DNA of 30,024 nt from Schoenoplectus triqueter (GCA_964058805.1 CAXKVV010001998.1:1-30024), one strand, 5' to 3'; positions 1 to 9,679 are shown, counted from the first letter of the stretch. Made by a program: numbers and translations. The notes: generated from the letters alone by a model not told the origin.

Positions 1-232
1 CATACAGGCGCTGAAGAAGGGGGAGCTGAGAAGAGACGCTGAAGGAAGAGACGGTGAGGTACAACTGGTGAAGTATGCCTAGACTCTTCTGGATCGACTC
101 CGTCACCTGAGACAAGTTCTGCTTCGACTCGTCGGACGATCCGCTACCAGACTCCGTGGACGCCGCAGCCGAGAGAGAGGCGACGGAGAGGCCTCCGCTT
201 CCGGCGGCGGAGTGAGGCGGAGACGGCTCCAT
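1..232 (-). CDS. MED10: Mediator complex subunit 10 (MED10), N-terminal exon, partial at window edge
   Basis: Read on the minus strand, the ATG at 232-230 opens a frame that runs to the window edge. It starts MEPSPPHSAAGSGG, continues with a Ser/Ala-rich stretch of about 40 residues, and then reads SQVTESIQKSLGILHQLYLT and SSFSVSSQLPLLQRL. This matches the start of the conserved plant MED10 domain (SIQKTLGLLHQLYLTVSSF...SQLPLLQRL). MED10 is a small nuclear subunit of the Mediator middle module, which links transcription factors to RNA polymerase II. The low-complexity N-terminal tail is usual in plant copies. The last bases read CGCCT|GTATG, so an intron probably begins at base 5. That would fit because the family continues RLN and not the RLY that read-through would give. 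The donor call is inference. Everything downstream, including the stop, lies outside the window. The family assignment comes from recalled motifs and not from a search. Confidence 0.85.
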   Translation of the reverse strand, partial: MEPSPPHSAAGSGGLSVASLSAAASTESGSGSSDESKQNLSQVTESIQKSLGILHQLYLTVSSFSVSSQLPLLQRLY

Positions 233-520
233 TATTATTCTCTAAAAGAGGATTAGACTACTGGGCTTGTAACAAATTGCGTAAAAGAGAGAATTATCCC
301 TCAATGAATTATGTCGGTCAGATATATATTGGGCTTTGGGTTCTCTTTTAAAGTAGAAGTTAGTGCTCTCATATATGGGTCCTGGAGAAAAAGTGGTTCA
401 CTGATGAGGCTTGCGCTCATACCGGGCTTTTCTAGCATCGAAATGACCTATTTCCCATCATTAGAAGGCCTAAAATTATAAAGATGGGCTCCGATCCGAG
501 TCTCCGACCACTACTACAAT
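233..520 (-). promoter_or_regulatory. MED10 upstream region with three TGGGCT motifs
   Basis: This is the DNA directly upstream of the MED10 ATG. TGGGCT occurs on the plus strand at 262-267, 330-335 and 485-490, so it reads AGCCCA along the gene. GGGCTTTTC near 422 is a further near-match. TGGGCY motifs (site II elements) are known binding sites for TCP factors in promoters of plant housekeeping genes, which suits a Mediator subunit. No TATA box stands out. The motifs are seen directly; their function is inferred from family knowledge. Confidence 0.45.
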
Positions 521-879
521 TAACATATTTCACTCGTAAATATTAATGCGACATTTTTAATTTTAATTATAAATATGCAGAGCTACTTCTAACTTAGTAT
601 TTTTAATTAGATAAGTTATTTATTTTTTTTTGGAATTATTTTACAAGTATTATGAACATCTCTATCGCTCAAATTGTAAAAAAAAATCTTTAATTAATTT
701 GTAAAATAATATTTATCACACGAGTAATTTTTTTTGAAACAAAAATATTATGAGATAAATATAGTAATATAAAATTATGGTATAACAAATATTTTTAAAT
801 AAATAGATGCTCTAAGCTTCCACTATAAAGTCTCAAACCTAAGCCAGTTTCCTTGACCTAATTGTCATTTTTTCTCCTA
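521..879. other. AT-rich intergenic DNA, no gene seen
   Basis: This stretch lies between the MED10 promoter and the first Helitron. It is made of short A/T runs with stops in all frames. I see no repeat or motif worth naming. Confidence 0.6.
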
Positions 880-1356
880 CTAGTTATATACCCGCACGTT
901 GCAGTAGAATTTTTTATTTAAACATTAAAATATTATAAGATGAAAAAATTCACATTTATCTAATATTAAATTATAAATTCACCAAATTATAAAGAAAATA
1001 TATAATAAAGACTATATTTAATCTTGGATGAGATTTTTGAACAATATGAGTTAATGATTCATGATTTTTATGGCAAGAAAAGTAAATTATTCTAACATAT
1101 ATTATCACCATTAATTTCTTACCAAATATGCACAAGGTTGCTAAATAAAAAACAAAAATTATGGAAATAATAGTATATAAGGGAAAGAAATGGAGAGAAA
1201 GAGGAGATAAATGGACGCGATCACATACGTTCGATCAACCAACAATAAATATTATCCGTCTAATTGAGGGATAAAATGGGTATAATAAAAATTTACCATG
1301 ATAAAAAATGGACCCTCCAATTCTTAGATGCTTTATATAATAGTATAGAATACAGA
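880..1356 (-). mobile_element. Non-autonomous Helitron, copy 1 (477 bp)
   Basis: On the minus strand the element starts TCTGTATTCTATAC and ends GCGGGTATATAACTAG, followed by T. It has the Helitron layout: 5' TC, 3' CTRR, no inverted repeats and no target duplication. The boundaries come from alignment by eye with the two copies at 25651-26603, which share nearly the whole sequence, for example the block around TCTAAGAATTGGAGGGTCC. Its 5' end differs slightly from theirs (TCTGTATTC against TCTATATC). It has no coding capacity, so it must have been moved by a RepHel transposase encoded elsewhere. The hairpin expected before CTAG is weak and consists only of a GC-rich core. Confidence 0.8.
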
Positions 1357-1711
1357 GTCGTAGTTTCTTGGTGGTAAAAGAGAACGTTCTGTAACAAATT
1401 CGAGCTAAACATAAAATCCAACAATCACCTTTAAACTGTGACTTATTATATTATTTTAGAGTAAAGATGAGACTCTAAATTACCTACCTCTTAATTGTCC
1501 ATAAAAATTCCTCATCCGGGTTTTAAATCTGTAACTTCTCACACAGAGAACATTGCTTTTGCCACTAGACTAAAAACTGGGTCTCATGACTTATTGTATT
1601 ATTCACTAAAATAAGAAATTAGTAAACACTCAAATTGATACTACCAATATTATAAATGTATTGCTCCCTGTTTTATACCTTATTATGTTATCCACTGAAG
1701 TCGGAATAAAA
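1357..1711. other. Intergenic DNA, no gene seen
   Basis: This is AT-rich, stop-filled sequence between the Helitron and a truncated hAT-like end. The phrase gactcttaa/gactctaaa recurs loosely, but nothing here can be assigned. Confidence 0.5.
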
Positions 1712-1800
1712 TAGGGTGACAAAACTTGACCCGATCCAAGGGGTCAACTTGATTCAAAATGATTCGAAAATAAATGGATCGGATATAGATCAAAATCCTT
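1712..1800 (+). repeat. Truncated relative of the CCCGA-rich hAT MITEs
   Basis: The stretch begins TAGGGTGACAAAACTTGACC and continues CGAAAATAAATGGATCGGATATAGATC. This parallels the left ends of the elements at 8175 and 9242, which read TAGGGTGTCAA and later CGAAAATAAATGGGTCGGGTATGG. No matching right end or target duplication is visible, so it looks like a decayed or truncated left half. The relationship was judged by eye. Confidence 0.5.
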
Positions 1801-1807
1801 AATGCAT

Positions 1808-1858
1808 CATCAAACAATTCTATGAAACTTGCACCATCAAACAATTCTATGAAACTTG
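1808..1858 (+). repeat. Two-copy tandem repeat, 27-bp period
   Basis: The 24-base string CATCAAACAATTCTATGAAA plus CTTG occurs at 1808-1831 and again at 1835-1858 without a mismatch. This is a recent local duplication. No function is evident. Confidence 0.9.
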
Positions 1859-1967
1859 ATTGTTGGGTGATATAATATAATGAAATTTAAATAAATTTAC
1901 TTTTCAACTTTCAATTATATTTCAATTTTTTTTAGTATACTAATGGTTTAATTGATAGAATTTTATA

Positions 1968-2382
1968 TGGAAAAATAGTTAATTGCCCCCATAAACTTTT
2001 AAAATAAAAAAATACCACTTTAAATTTAAAACTTTGATGAATATTACTCTACACTCAATTTTATTAGATTTTTATCACTTTTGCTTTTTAAGATTAAAAA
2101 TTTAGTAAAAAAAATAGAAAATTGTTGCTACGGCCGCTGCTCGTCGCCATTGTCCCCTGTCAACTGCCACTGCTGCTTCCTCTTGTTGCCTGGCACCTGC
2201 AGCTGTATGGAAAGGGGCATGAGTTGAGGGTATTTTAGATATAGCAATGATATATTATATTTTTATTAAAATTTTAATCTTATGAAAGAAAAGTGATGAA
2301 TTTCTAATAAAAATAGATTTAGAATGACATTTATCAAGAACTCAACATTACACAAGTGTGGCGGCAATTAACTAATTTTTTC
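1968..2382. mobile_element. Long-TIR (Mutator-like) foldback element with GC-rich core
   Basis: The left arm (from about 1970) reads GAAAAATAGTTAATTGCC. The reverse complement of the right end (from 2382) reads GAAAAAATTAGTTAATTGCC. The arms stay alignable by eye for roughly 150 bases, for example TCACTTTTGCTTTTTAAGATT against TCACTTTTCTTTCATAAGATT. AATTTTATA before and AACTTTATA after the element could be a 9-bp target duplication with one mismatch. Long inverted repeats and a 9-bp duplication would fit Mutator elements. The core (about 2128-2215) is strikingly GC-rich and sits between the arms. The inverted repeat is seen directly; the superfamily and the exact ends are inferred. Confidence 0.6.
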
Positions 2383-3212
2383 AACTTTATAAATAAATAT
2401 CAGAGTGCACAAAAAGTGATAACGATATTTTAATCAGGGCGGAGATTAGGATTGAAGAGAATTTTAGAATAGATTATAGAGCATATTTCCAAATCTTAAT
2501 GATAAATTTTACAAAATGTTGCGGATTGTGACATATTATCATAATTATATTGATAGTAAAATATGTTTCCAATTCTTTTTGTTTGTACGTATAACTTAAA
2601 AAGATATGTTTTGATTGATAGATTTATTTATTTATTTTTGGGTGCTCCGAGATGTGACCCTCACTGTAAGGTGGTTAGAAGTGGCAAATTTCAGACTAAT
2701 CTGATAGACCAGTCTAACCAAAATCCGGCCCATTTTTTTTTAAATGTCAAACTGAACCAAACCAGGTTAGGCTTCATGCTGAGTTTTGGTCGTCAAGTTT
2801 TAGAATATTCTTCTTACTTGGAGTTGTTTATAATTATATCAAGTTCAGCTTGTGCTAGTAAATTTGACTTTTCAAATTACTTGGATCGTCTCGGGTTGGC
2901 AAAATCATGTTGAGTAATTGAGTTCAAGTCGTCATCATTTGAGCTCAAGTTTATCTCGAGTTTTTGCTCGTTTGAGCTTGGATCATGTCGAATTTCATGT
3001 CTTTCTGTTTGTATCGGGTTAGAAATCATTGGATACAGATTGAATCAAGTTATAATGAATTTAAATCTTTAAAAAAAGATCAAATCGGATCGAATTTGAG
3101 ACAGACAGATCTGACGCTGACGGTTCATCAGATGTCGGTTCCTCTAACTACAGTCATCATTATCCAACAACAAATAATGAGGACTTATTTCCACATGATA
3201 CTTGATGCTTGA
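2383..3212. other. Intergenic DNA with degenerate GAGCTCAAG-type repeat remnants
   Basis: From about 2690 to 3110 the sequence repeats variants of phrases such as TTGAGCTCAAG, CTCGAGTTT and CGTTTGAGCTTGG. This resembles the degenerate internal repeats of old non-autonomous DNA transposons. I could not place ends or a target duplication. Open frames of 116 and 75 codons here show no recognisable domain and I do not call them genes. Confidence 0.4.
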
Positions 3213-3551
3213 GAGAAAAAAAATAAAAGAAAAAGAAAAGAGAAGGAAGGGCCTCCAGTTTTCCTTTTCCACCCAGAGTTATGGTCACCATCATGGATTC
3301 TATTTGCTGCACAAAGGCCTGATAAGGGTCCATATGGTCGCCGTCTATCAAAGCTGGTAACAGCATTTGTCACGGTCATTCGACTCACTTCCCACCATGC
3401 GGAATGCGCAGTAAGTACATTGGGCCCTACTATAATGGCCTATTGGGTTCACTTGGGCCTACTTCCGGGTATTGATCCGTCACGTCCAACTGCCCAACTT
3501 GAACCCAAATACCCAATCCCGGATGGCTTCCTTCTATTTGGTGTGTACTGA
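3213..3551 (+). other. Unassigned 112-codon open frame, no start codon near its beginning
   Basis: The frame between the stop at 3210-3212 and the stop at 3549-3551 is open for 112 codons in a patch less AT-rich than its surroundings. Its translation includes ELWSPSWILFAAQRPDKG and PYGRRLSKLVTAFVTVIRL. No Met occurs in the first half, so it could only be an internal or terminal exon, a gene relic, or chance. I recognise no family. Overlapping minus-strand frames (to 3388) are equally unassigned. It may be a fossil of a gene or of a retroelement. Confidence 0.2.
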
Positions 3552-3843
3552 ATTGACTGACATTCGTGCATACTGATACAGTGATGGCACGAGACGATGA
3601 ATCTGGACTGGAGTACAATAAAGTCTAAACGTCAAATTTAAAATTATTCTACCAGAAGTTCCGTAGGAGATTAATAAATACCAGGAGGTTTTATCGGGGA
3701 GAGGAAAGCCTCCCTCATCGAGCATTTTCAATTGTTTTCTACGTACAGTACAGTAATACAGTTGACGGCTGTTGGCTCGGAAGTGAGAAGTCGGAACATT
3801 CTCATTTCAACGCTGCCTTGAAGAAAATAAATATTATATAAGC
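3552..3843. other. Intergenic DNA, no gene seen
   Basis: This mixed-composition sequence separates the unassigned open frame from the ATA-rich block. I see no supported motif. Confidence 0.5.
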
Positions 3844-4009
3844 GGGGTCGGTTTGGCAAATAAAGAATAGTTTGGAAGAGTGTTAATTTTGGAATAGTGA
3901 TAGAATAGTGATTTTTTGGAAGAGTGGTAGAAGAGTGGTATTTTTGACTATTCGGATGAGTGAAAATATCGTTTGCAGTTGTTACTCAAAATAGTTAAAA
4001 TATGAATAA

Positions 4010-4078
4010 TTATGGTACTAATAATGATGATGATAATAATAATAATAGTAAAATAATAATCATAATAGTAAGATGATG

Positions 4079-4119
<41 letters not shown>

Positions 4120-4935
4120 GTAATAAAAAATAATCATAATAAATAATAATATTATAATAGTAATATAATAAAATATAAACATTATCATAATATAGTAATA
4201 TAATAATAAAAAATTATGATTACAATCATAATTATATAACCATAATCATAATAATAATAATATAATAATAAAAATATAATCATAATCATAAAAATAATTA
4301 TAAATAATAATAATAAATTAATCATAACTATAATTAACATATAATAATATAATACAACATAAAAAATAATAATAAATCAATAAAAAATAACATAAAAAAT
4401 AATAATATTATAATAGTAATATAATAAAAATATAAACATAATCATAATATAGTAATATAATAATAATAAATTATAATTACAATCATAATTATAAGAATAT
4501 AATAATAATAAGTAATCATAATTTAAATATATGATAATCATAAGCATAATCATGATGATAATAATTATAGTCATAGTCATAATCATAATAATATAATAAT
4601 AAAAATATAATCATAATCATAAAAATAATTATAAATAATGATAATAATAATAATAAATTAATCATCACTATAATCGACATATAATAATATAATATTAAAG
4701 TTATATTTATAATAATAAGAAATAATATAATAATGCTAATGGTAACGATAATATAATAACAATAATGATAATAATAATTTAATAATAATATAATGATAAT
4801 AATAATAATAAATAATAAATAATAATCATAATATTAATATAATAATAAATTATAATCATAAATATAATATAATAATATAATAATACTAAATCTTAATCAT
4901 AATCATAATATAATAATATAATATAATATAAATCA
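4010..4935 (+). repeat. ATA/TAA/ATC-rich low-complexity block
   Basis: More than 900 bases are built almost only from ATA, ATAATA and CATAAT words, including a pure (ATA)n-like run at about 4080-4118. This is microsatellite-derived sequence. The only open frame in it (minus strand, 4377-4586) is a repeat artefact made of Ile, Tyr, Met and Leu. It ends about 300 bases before the P450 start codon. Confidence 0.9.
4141..4693 (+). repeat. Duplicated segment within the ATA block (4141-4353 and 4397-4693)
   Basis: The order of non-repeat landmarks is the same in both segments: AATATTATAATAGTAATATA, then TAAACAT(T/A)ATCATAATATAG, then TTACAATCATAATTATA, then ACATATAATAATATAAT. The second copy carries about 84 extra bases in its middle. 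Shared irregular landmarks indicate a segmental duplication and not merely shared composition. Confidence 0.7.
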
Positions 4936-5137
4936 AACAATAATCGTTATTCCAACGAAAGATAATCCGGTATTCTACCTATAAGTTGGTATACTGGATT
5001 AACACTATTCCGCACTCTTCTACTTAGTCTAATATTCGTTTGTCAAATTAATTCGTCGTTTATTCCAACTTTTTGCTATTTCATTGAGTGCCAATGATCC
5101 GACCCGATTATGAATGATTCAGTCGCTGTTGTCGCTC

Positions 5138-5145
5138 TATAAATA
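5138..5145 (+). promoter_or_regulatory. TATA box of the CYP78A gene
   Basis: TATAAATA lies in the context CTCTATAAATAGCAGC, 107 bases upstream of the chosen ATG. Transcription would be expected to start near 5170, giving a leader of about 80 bases that is CT-rich (CGCTCTCTCTGTCACTCTCTC), as is common in plant leaders. Confidence 0.75.
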
Positions 5146-5251
5146 GCAGCTGCGCCTCTATTTTATTTCAACCAGAGTACCCTTTTTGTATTAACATTTG
5201 TCAACCAACCTTTCCAATCTAGCTCCCACACGCTCTCTCTGTCACTCTCTC

Positions 5252-7424
5252 ATGGCATCAACAGCCGAGACCGGGCCATGGCTACTCTCCCTCTCTCTCC
5301 TCGCCCAATGCAACCACAGCCTCTCTGCCGATGCATCACGCCTCCTCATCATGTCCGTTATATTTCTGGTCACCTTTTTAGTTACAGCTCTCCTTCACTG
5401 GGCCCACCCCGGTGGCCCTGCCTGGGGTAGGTACTTCTCCATGCGCCATCACCGCGGCACCATTCCGGGCCCAAGAGGCCTCCCTTTTATTGGAAGCATG
5501 CATTTAATGACAGGCCTGGCCCATCGTAAACTGTCTGCAGCCGCCAAGGCATCTAATGCAAAGAAACTGATGGCGTTTTCCCTTGGTGGGACTCGTGCCA
5601 TTGTCACTGCCGATCCAGATATCGCTAGGGATATCTTGACACATCCGGCTTTTTCGAGCCGTCCGATCAAGGAATCTGCATATGGTCTGCTTTTCAACCG
5701 CGCAATTGGTTTTGCCCCATACGGTGTGTACTGGCGCATGCTCAGGCGTATTTCATCATACCACCTTTTCTCACCAAAGCAGATAGCCATATCCAGCTCA
5801 CGACGCGAACAGATTGCAGCTGAGATGACAAGTGCATTCTGCAATGCTTCTGTATCAACCGATAAGATTGAACCACGAGTGATCATCAAACGGGCTTCAC
5901 TAAACAACATCATGTGGTCGGTCTTCGGCAAGCAGTATGGACTCAAATCCGAGAATGCCGAGATGCATGAACTGCGGTCAATGGTGGAAGAAGGATATGA
6001 TTTACTGGGGGTTTTGAATTGGTCTGACCATTTGCCATTCCTCTCCCAGTTTGATCCACAGGGGGTACGGGCGAGGTGCGACCGGCTAGTGCCACGAGTG
6101 AACCAGTTTGTGGGCCGCATCATTGAAGAGCACAGGTCTAAAAATAGACTGGATGAGATGAGCAATTCGGATTTTGTTGATGTTCTGCTGTCCTTGCAGG
6201 ACGGCGAAAAGCTTTCTGATACTGACATCGTAGCTGTTCTCTGGGTAAGATATATAGCATGCACTATGCAGTCCTTTTTAGTTTAATTAGTTCCTCTTTT
6301 TGTTTCTGGTAATTAGTGTCGTCTCATCATATATTAAAGTGCTTCTGTTCCAAGCCTCCAAGTACTAGGTCCCTATTTTATCGCCCATGACAGATGACAG
6401 CCAATAGTATGACAACAACCAGCTGGTAGAATCACCAAAATAACTAGCCAATGTTTCTTCAAGAATAATATATGAATCCTGATTTAAAATTTTGATGCTA
6501 TATATACATATATTTTATTATCCTTTTTTGTTGGTACGTTAGAGAGGATGAGGAGGATATGCTAGGTTTTTTTTTTCACATCGCTGAATATGACATCATA
6601 TTTAGTGCTGAACTTGTCGTAGTCCTGCACTACAATATGATATATATAGTTTGTGTGCATTTTTGGTTAATTGGCATTTATAACAGTAACCTTAAAACAA
6701 TTAATTAAATATGGGCATCACAGTATTTGTTTCACTTTTCGGCTAAATAATTCATTTTAAATTTATAACATAATAAGTTAATAACAATGTTTCATTCTGA
6801 TATTAGGAAATGGTATTTCGTGGTACTGATACAGTAGCAGTACTGATAGAGTGGATCCTGGCTCGGCTGGTTCTACACCAGGATATACAAGCACGGGTCC
6901 ATGAAGAACTGGACCAAGTGGTCGGACGGGACCGGGCTGTCACTGAATATGACTCTGGTTCACTCACGTACCTCCAAGCTGTCATCAAAGAAGTCCTTCG
7001 CGTGCACCCGCCGGGCCCACTCCTCTCCTGGGCCCGGATGTCAACATCAGATGTGCACATCGGAGGTAAACTCATCCCAGCTGGTACCACTGCAATGGTT
7101 AACATGTGGGCCATTGAACATGACCCCGAGATATGGTCAGATCCATTGGGATTTAAGCCTGAACGGTTTTTCAGGTCAAATACAGAAGAGCTTTCAGTTT
7201 TTGGTTCTGACCTGAGGCTCGCCCCTTTCGGTTCTGGTCGACGCAGCTGCCCGGGCAAGCAACTTGCCATGAATACTGTCACTTTTTGGGCTGCCTCGCT
7301 TTTACATGAGTTTGTGTGGTTGATGACATCTGATCAGGGAGCCATAGATTTATCTGAGGTCTTGAGGTTGTCTTGTGAAATGGCTTTTGCGTTGAAGGTT
7401 CAACTAAAGCGGAGGCGAGAATAA
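5252..7424 (+). CDS. CYP78A: Cytochrome P450 of the CYP78A family (CYP78A6/A9-like), two exons, 536 aa
   Basis: The exons are 5252-6244 (331 codons, ending in TGG) and 6807-7424 (205 codons plus TAA), joined by a GT-AG intron in phase 0. The start is the ATG at 5252. The frame upstream is open to a TTG at 5198, but no ATG lies there. Visible features: a membrane anchor at about residues 31-50 followed by [10 protein letters not shown], the proline hinge IPGPRGLP (71-78), the I-helix FRGTDT (335-340), E393-x-x-R396, PERF (449-452) and the heme loop [10 protein letters not shown] with Cys479. The junction [12 protein letters not shown] and the ending LRLSCEM...KRRRE resemble CYP78A6/A9. These are ER-anchored monooxygenases that promote organ and seed growth; their true substrate is unsettled. 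The length is normal and there is no frameshift. Small oddity: Ser478 replaces the usual hydrophobic residue before the heme Cys. Which CYP78A member it is remains uncertain. Confidence 0.93.
6245..6806 (+). other. Intron of the CYP78A gene (562 bp)
   Basis: The donor is CTGG|GTAAGA and the acceptor TATTAG|GAAATG. The sequence is AT- and T-rich with stops in all frames. The single intron just before the I-helix exon is the conserved position in CYP78A genes. I see no embedded element. Confidence 0.93.
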
Positions 7425-8166
7425 ATCTATCGGTACGGACGTACGATGATGACAAATGGTTTCGGAATGTACTTTTCAAGCTACGAGTGTGGTGAGCTGT
7501 GAGCTTTTTCTTTTTCCTGTCACCTTTAATTAAGTTTGCTTTTTCCAGAATTTTGCCTTTCTGTTCGGTTTGAAACGAACCATGTTGCTCCATATATATA
7601 GATATTTACGTATATGTTATGAATGAAAGAATGTTGTTAATTATGCATCTAGTGGCTTATAATTTTGATAAAGTACCTTTCTGTTAGCTAGGATTCTGCA
7701 AAAAAAAAAGTAAATAAAGTTTCTTTGTAGAGCTCCGCCTTCATACCGAGCTACTACCTAATCAACATGCAGATTTTTCTGTAGTAAAAAAATCTGAGCA
7801 AATCATGATATTCTTTGTTGAAATTATCAAGGTCTAATTTTCTGCAATTACAAAACGGGTGTTAACGTTGATTTTCATTGATTATATTTTCCGATAGCGG
7901 AAAATTTTTCCATCCCAACAAATATCTCCAACTCTGTGATTCATTTTAACTTTTTATTTTCAATAATATTTTATTTCCAAATATCTCCCAACTATTTTTT
8001 TCTCTTCCAACTTTCAATTCAGTAATATTTTTATTTTTGATAAATTTTTATATTCTACGATCAGATATAAATATCTCATTGATTAGATATAAACATAATT
8101 CATTTCAAGTATGAACGCCGAAATAATTATCTTCATATTTTTCGAATGAGAGGGTTGGACACATAG
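7425..8166 (+). other. 3' flank of the CYP78A gene, then AT-rich spacer
   Basis: Possible polyadenylation context is the AATGAA-containing stretch at 7619-7632 (ATGAATGAAAGAATG), about 200 bases after the stop, preceded by TATATATAGATATT. The signal is weak and not unique. Between 7916 and 8000 the phrase AAATATCTCC(C)AACT occurs twice. No gene is visible. Confidence 0.45.
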
Positions 8167-8174
8167 GATGTAAG

Positions 8175-8564
8175 TAGGAGTGTCAATTTTTAACCCGACC
8201 CGACCCGACCCGACATGACCCGAAAATAAATTGGTCGGGTATGGGTTTGATTTTTTTGACCCAAATCGGGTCGGGTTCGGGTCAACCCGACCCGACCCTA
8301 TTTATTATGTTTTTTTGAAGTAATTTTATGATTTAGTACTAATTAAAGCTTAAATATACACTACTTAAGATTAATTATAAATTAATTAATATTTTATTGC
8401 TTAAAATTATATAAAAATAATTAATAAATATTTAATTATTTTACACGGGTTGGGTATGGGTCAAGATTTTTTGATCCGAATTTAATCGGGTCGGGGTCGG
8501 GTCGGGACAAAAATAATAATAAAATAATATGACCCGACCCGAACCCGACCCATTGACACCCCTA
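8175..8564. mobile_element. hAT-type MITE, CCCGA-rich family, copy 1 (390 bp)
   Basis: The ends are TAGGAGTGTCAAT and ATTGACACCCCTA, an inverted repeat of about 13 bases. The element is flanked by perfect 8-bp duplications GATGTAAG (8167-8174 and 8565-8572), the hAT signature. Inside the ends lie stretches of repeated CCCGA on the left and TCGGG/CCCGA on the right around an AT-rich centre. It is non-coding; the small minus-strand open frame from 8632 is an artefact of these repeats. Confidence 0.9.
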
Positions 8565-8572
8565 GATGTAAG

Positions 8573-9233
8573 GCACTTATCATTATTAAAAATAAATTTT
8601 AGCCTGCTCAACGTGTTCATATCTATAATCATGAGTATTCATACTGAAAATGAAATATATTCATAACTATTATGTGTGTTAAAAAAATTGAGTGATTTTA
8701 GCATGTGCTTAATCCTATAGGATTAATTTTTACGTGCTTAATTGATGATTAGGGCGATCATTGAAAATGTGATTAGGAGAATGATTTTTCAAACATTTGG
8801 GAGTTCCTACCTTCTATATATCTGTTCACTTCATACAGGAACTTTAAAGTGTTCATATGTATATCAAGATTTGTTAAAAAGTCAGATAATTTTTACAAGA
8901 GATTTTATAGGGAATAATTAGAATGTTCCTTTCTGATAATATTTGTAGGACTAATTTGTTACGAATTGAAACATATATGGACTAAAATGATAAAATTATT
9001 GATACTTTAAGGACTAAATTATTGTCCTTGAAACATTAAAGACCGAAATGATATATTATGAAACGATAAGAATAAAATTGATATTTTTAATACATTTAAC
9101 ACCAACATCATAAAAGAAATTATAATTTAAGCATTATTCACCTAACTTACGCAATAATTTATATATTTCAGCTTAAACTATTATTAAGCATAATCCCCCT
9201 TATTTGGCATATCTCATGAATATATGGCAAATA
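8573..9233. other. Spacer between two hAT MITEs, no gene seen
   Basis: This is AT-rich sequence with phrases such as GGACTAAATT and GACTAAAATGATAAAATT between 8940 and 9060. It is stop-filled in all frames and shows no assignable feature. Confidence 0.5.
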
Positions 9234-9241
9234 AGGCAAGT

Positions 9242-9679
9242 TAGGGTGTCAATTCTTGATCTGATCCGACGGGTTAATCCGATCCAATTTGAATCCTATC
9301 TGATACGATCCGAAAATAAATGGGTCGGGTATGGGTTTAATATTTTTGACCCGAATCGGATTAGGTCGAGTTTGGGTCAACCCGACCCGACCCGACCCGA
9401 TTAATTATATTTTTTGAAGTAATTTTTATGATTTATTACTAATTAAAGCTTAAATAGACACTAATTATATACTAATTAAGATTAATTATAAATTAATTAA
9501 TATTTTATTGCTTAAATTAAATAAAAATAATTAATAAATATTTAATTATTTTACACGGGTCAGGTCGGATATGGGTCAAGATTTTTTTGACCCGAATTTA
9601 ATCGGGTTGGATAAAAAATAATAATAAAATAATGTGATCTGACCCGAACCCGACCCGACCCGACCCATTGACACACCCA
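9242..9679. mobile_element. hAT-type MITE, CCCGA-rich family, copy 2 (438 bp)
   Basis: The ends are TAGGGTGTCAAT and ATTGACACACCCA. The flanks repeat AGGCAAGT (9234-9241 and 9680-9687); the repeat can be read as 9 bases because one base is ambiguous. The interior closely follows the copy at 8175, sharing TTTTTTGAAGTAATTTT, ATTAATATTTTATTGCTTAA and ATTTAATTATTTTACACGGG, so the two are the same family inserted about 0.7 kb apart. Confidence 0.9.

Larger units (their letters stand above)
3844..5053. mobile_element. Imperfect inverted-repeat element enclosing the ATA-rich block
   Basis: The left side reads GGTCGGTTTGGCAAATAAAG and, further in, GAATAG, GGAAGAGTG and GGAATAGTG. The reverse complement of the right side reads TTTGACAAACGAATATTAG and then GTAGAAGAGTGCGGAATAGTG. 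Motif order and spacing match between the two sides, which suggests degraded terminal inverted repeats of an old DNA transposon. No target duplication is clear, so the superfamily and the exact ends are open. Chance similarity in low-complexity sequence is possible but would not easily explain the GAAGAGTG/GGAATAGTG pairing. Confidence 0.4.

Noticed and set aside
3160..3388. Two overlapping minus-strand frames (68 and 67 codons)
   Set aside because: They overlap each other in different frames and end in low-complexity Phe/Leu runs; no family is recognised.
4377..4586. 69-codon frame on the minus strand in the ATA block
   Set aside because: It is made of Ile, Met, Tyr and Leu from microsatellite words and is not a gene.
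5198..5251. In-frame N-terminal extension of the P450 from a TTG at 5198
   Set aside because: There is no ATG before 5252, the region looks like a CT-rich leader, and CYP78A proteins start close to the membrane anchor as the 5252 start gives.
5449..6264. 271-codon open frame on the minus strand across the P450 exon
   Set aside because: It lies opposite a well-supported exon and has no recognisable domain; it is an antisense shadow. The same holds for minus 6803-7282 and plus 6901-7215.
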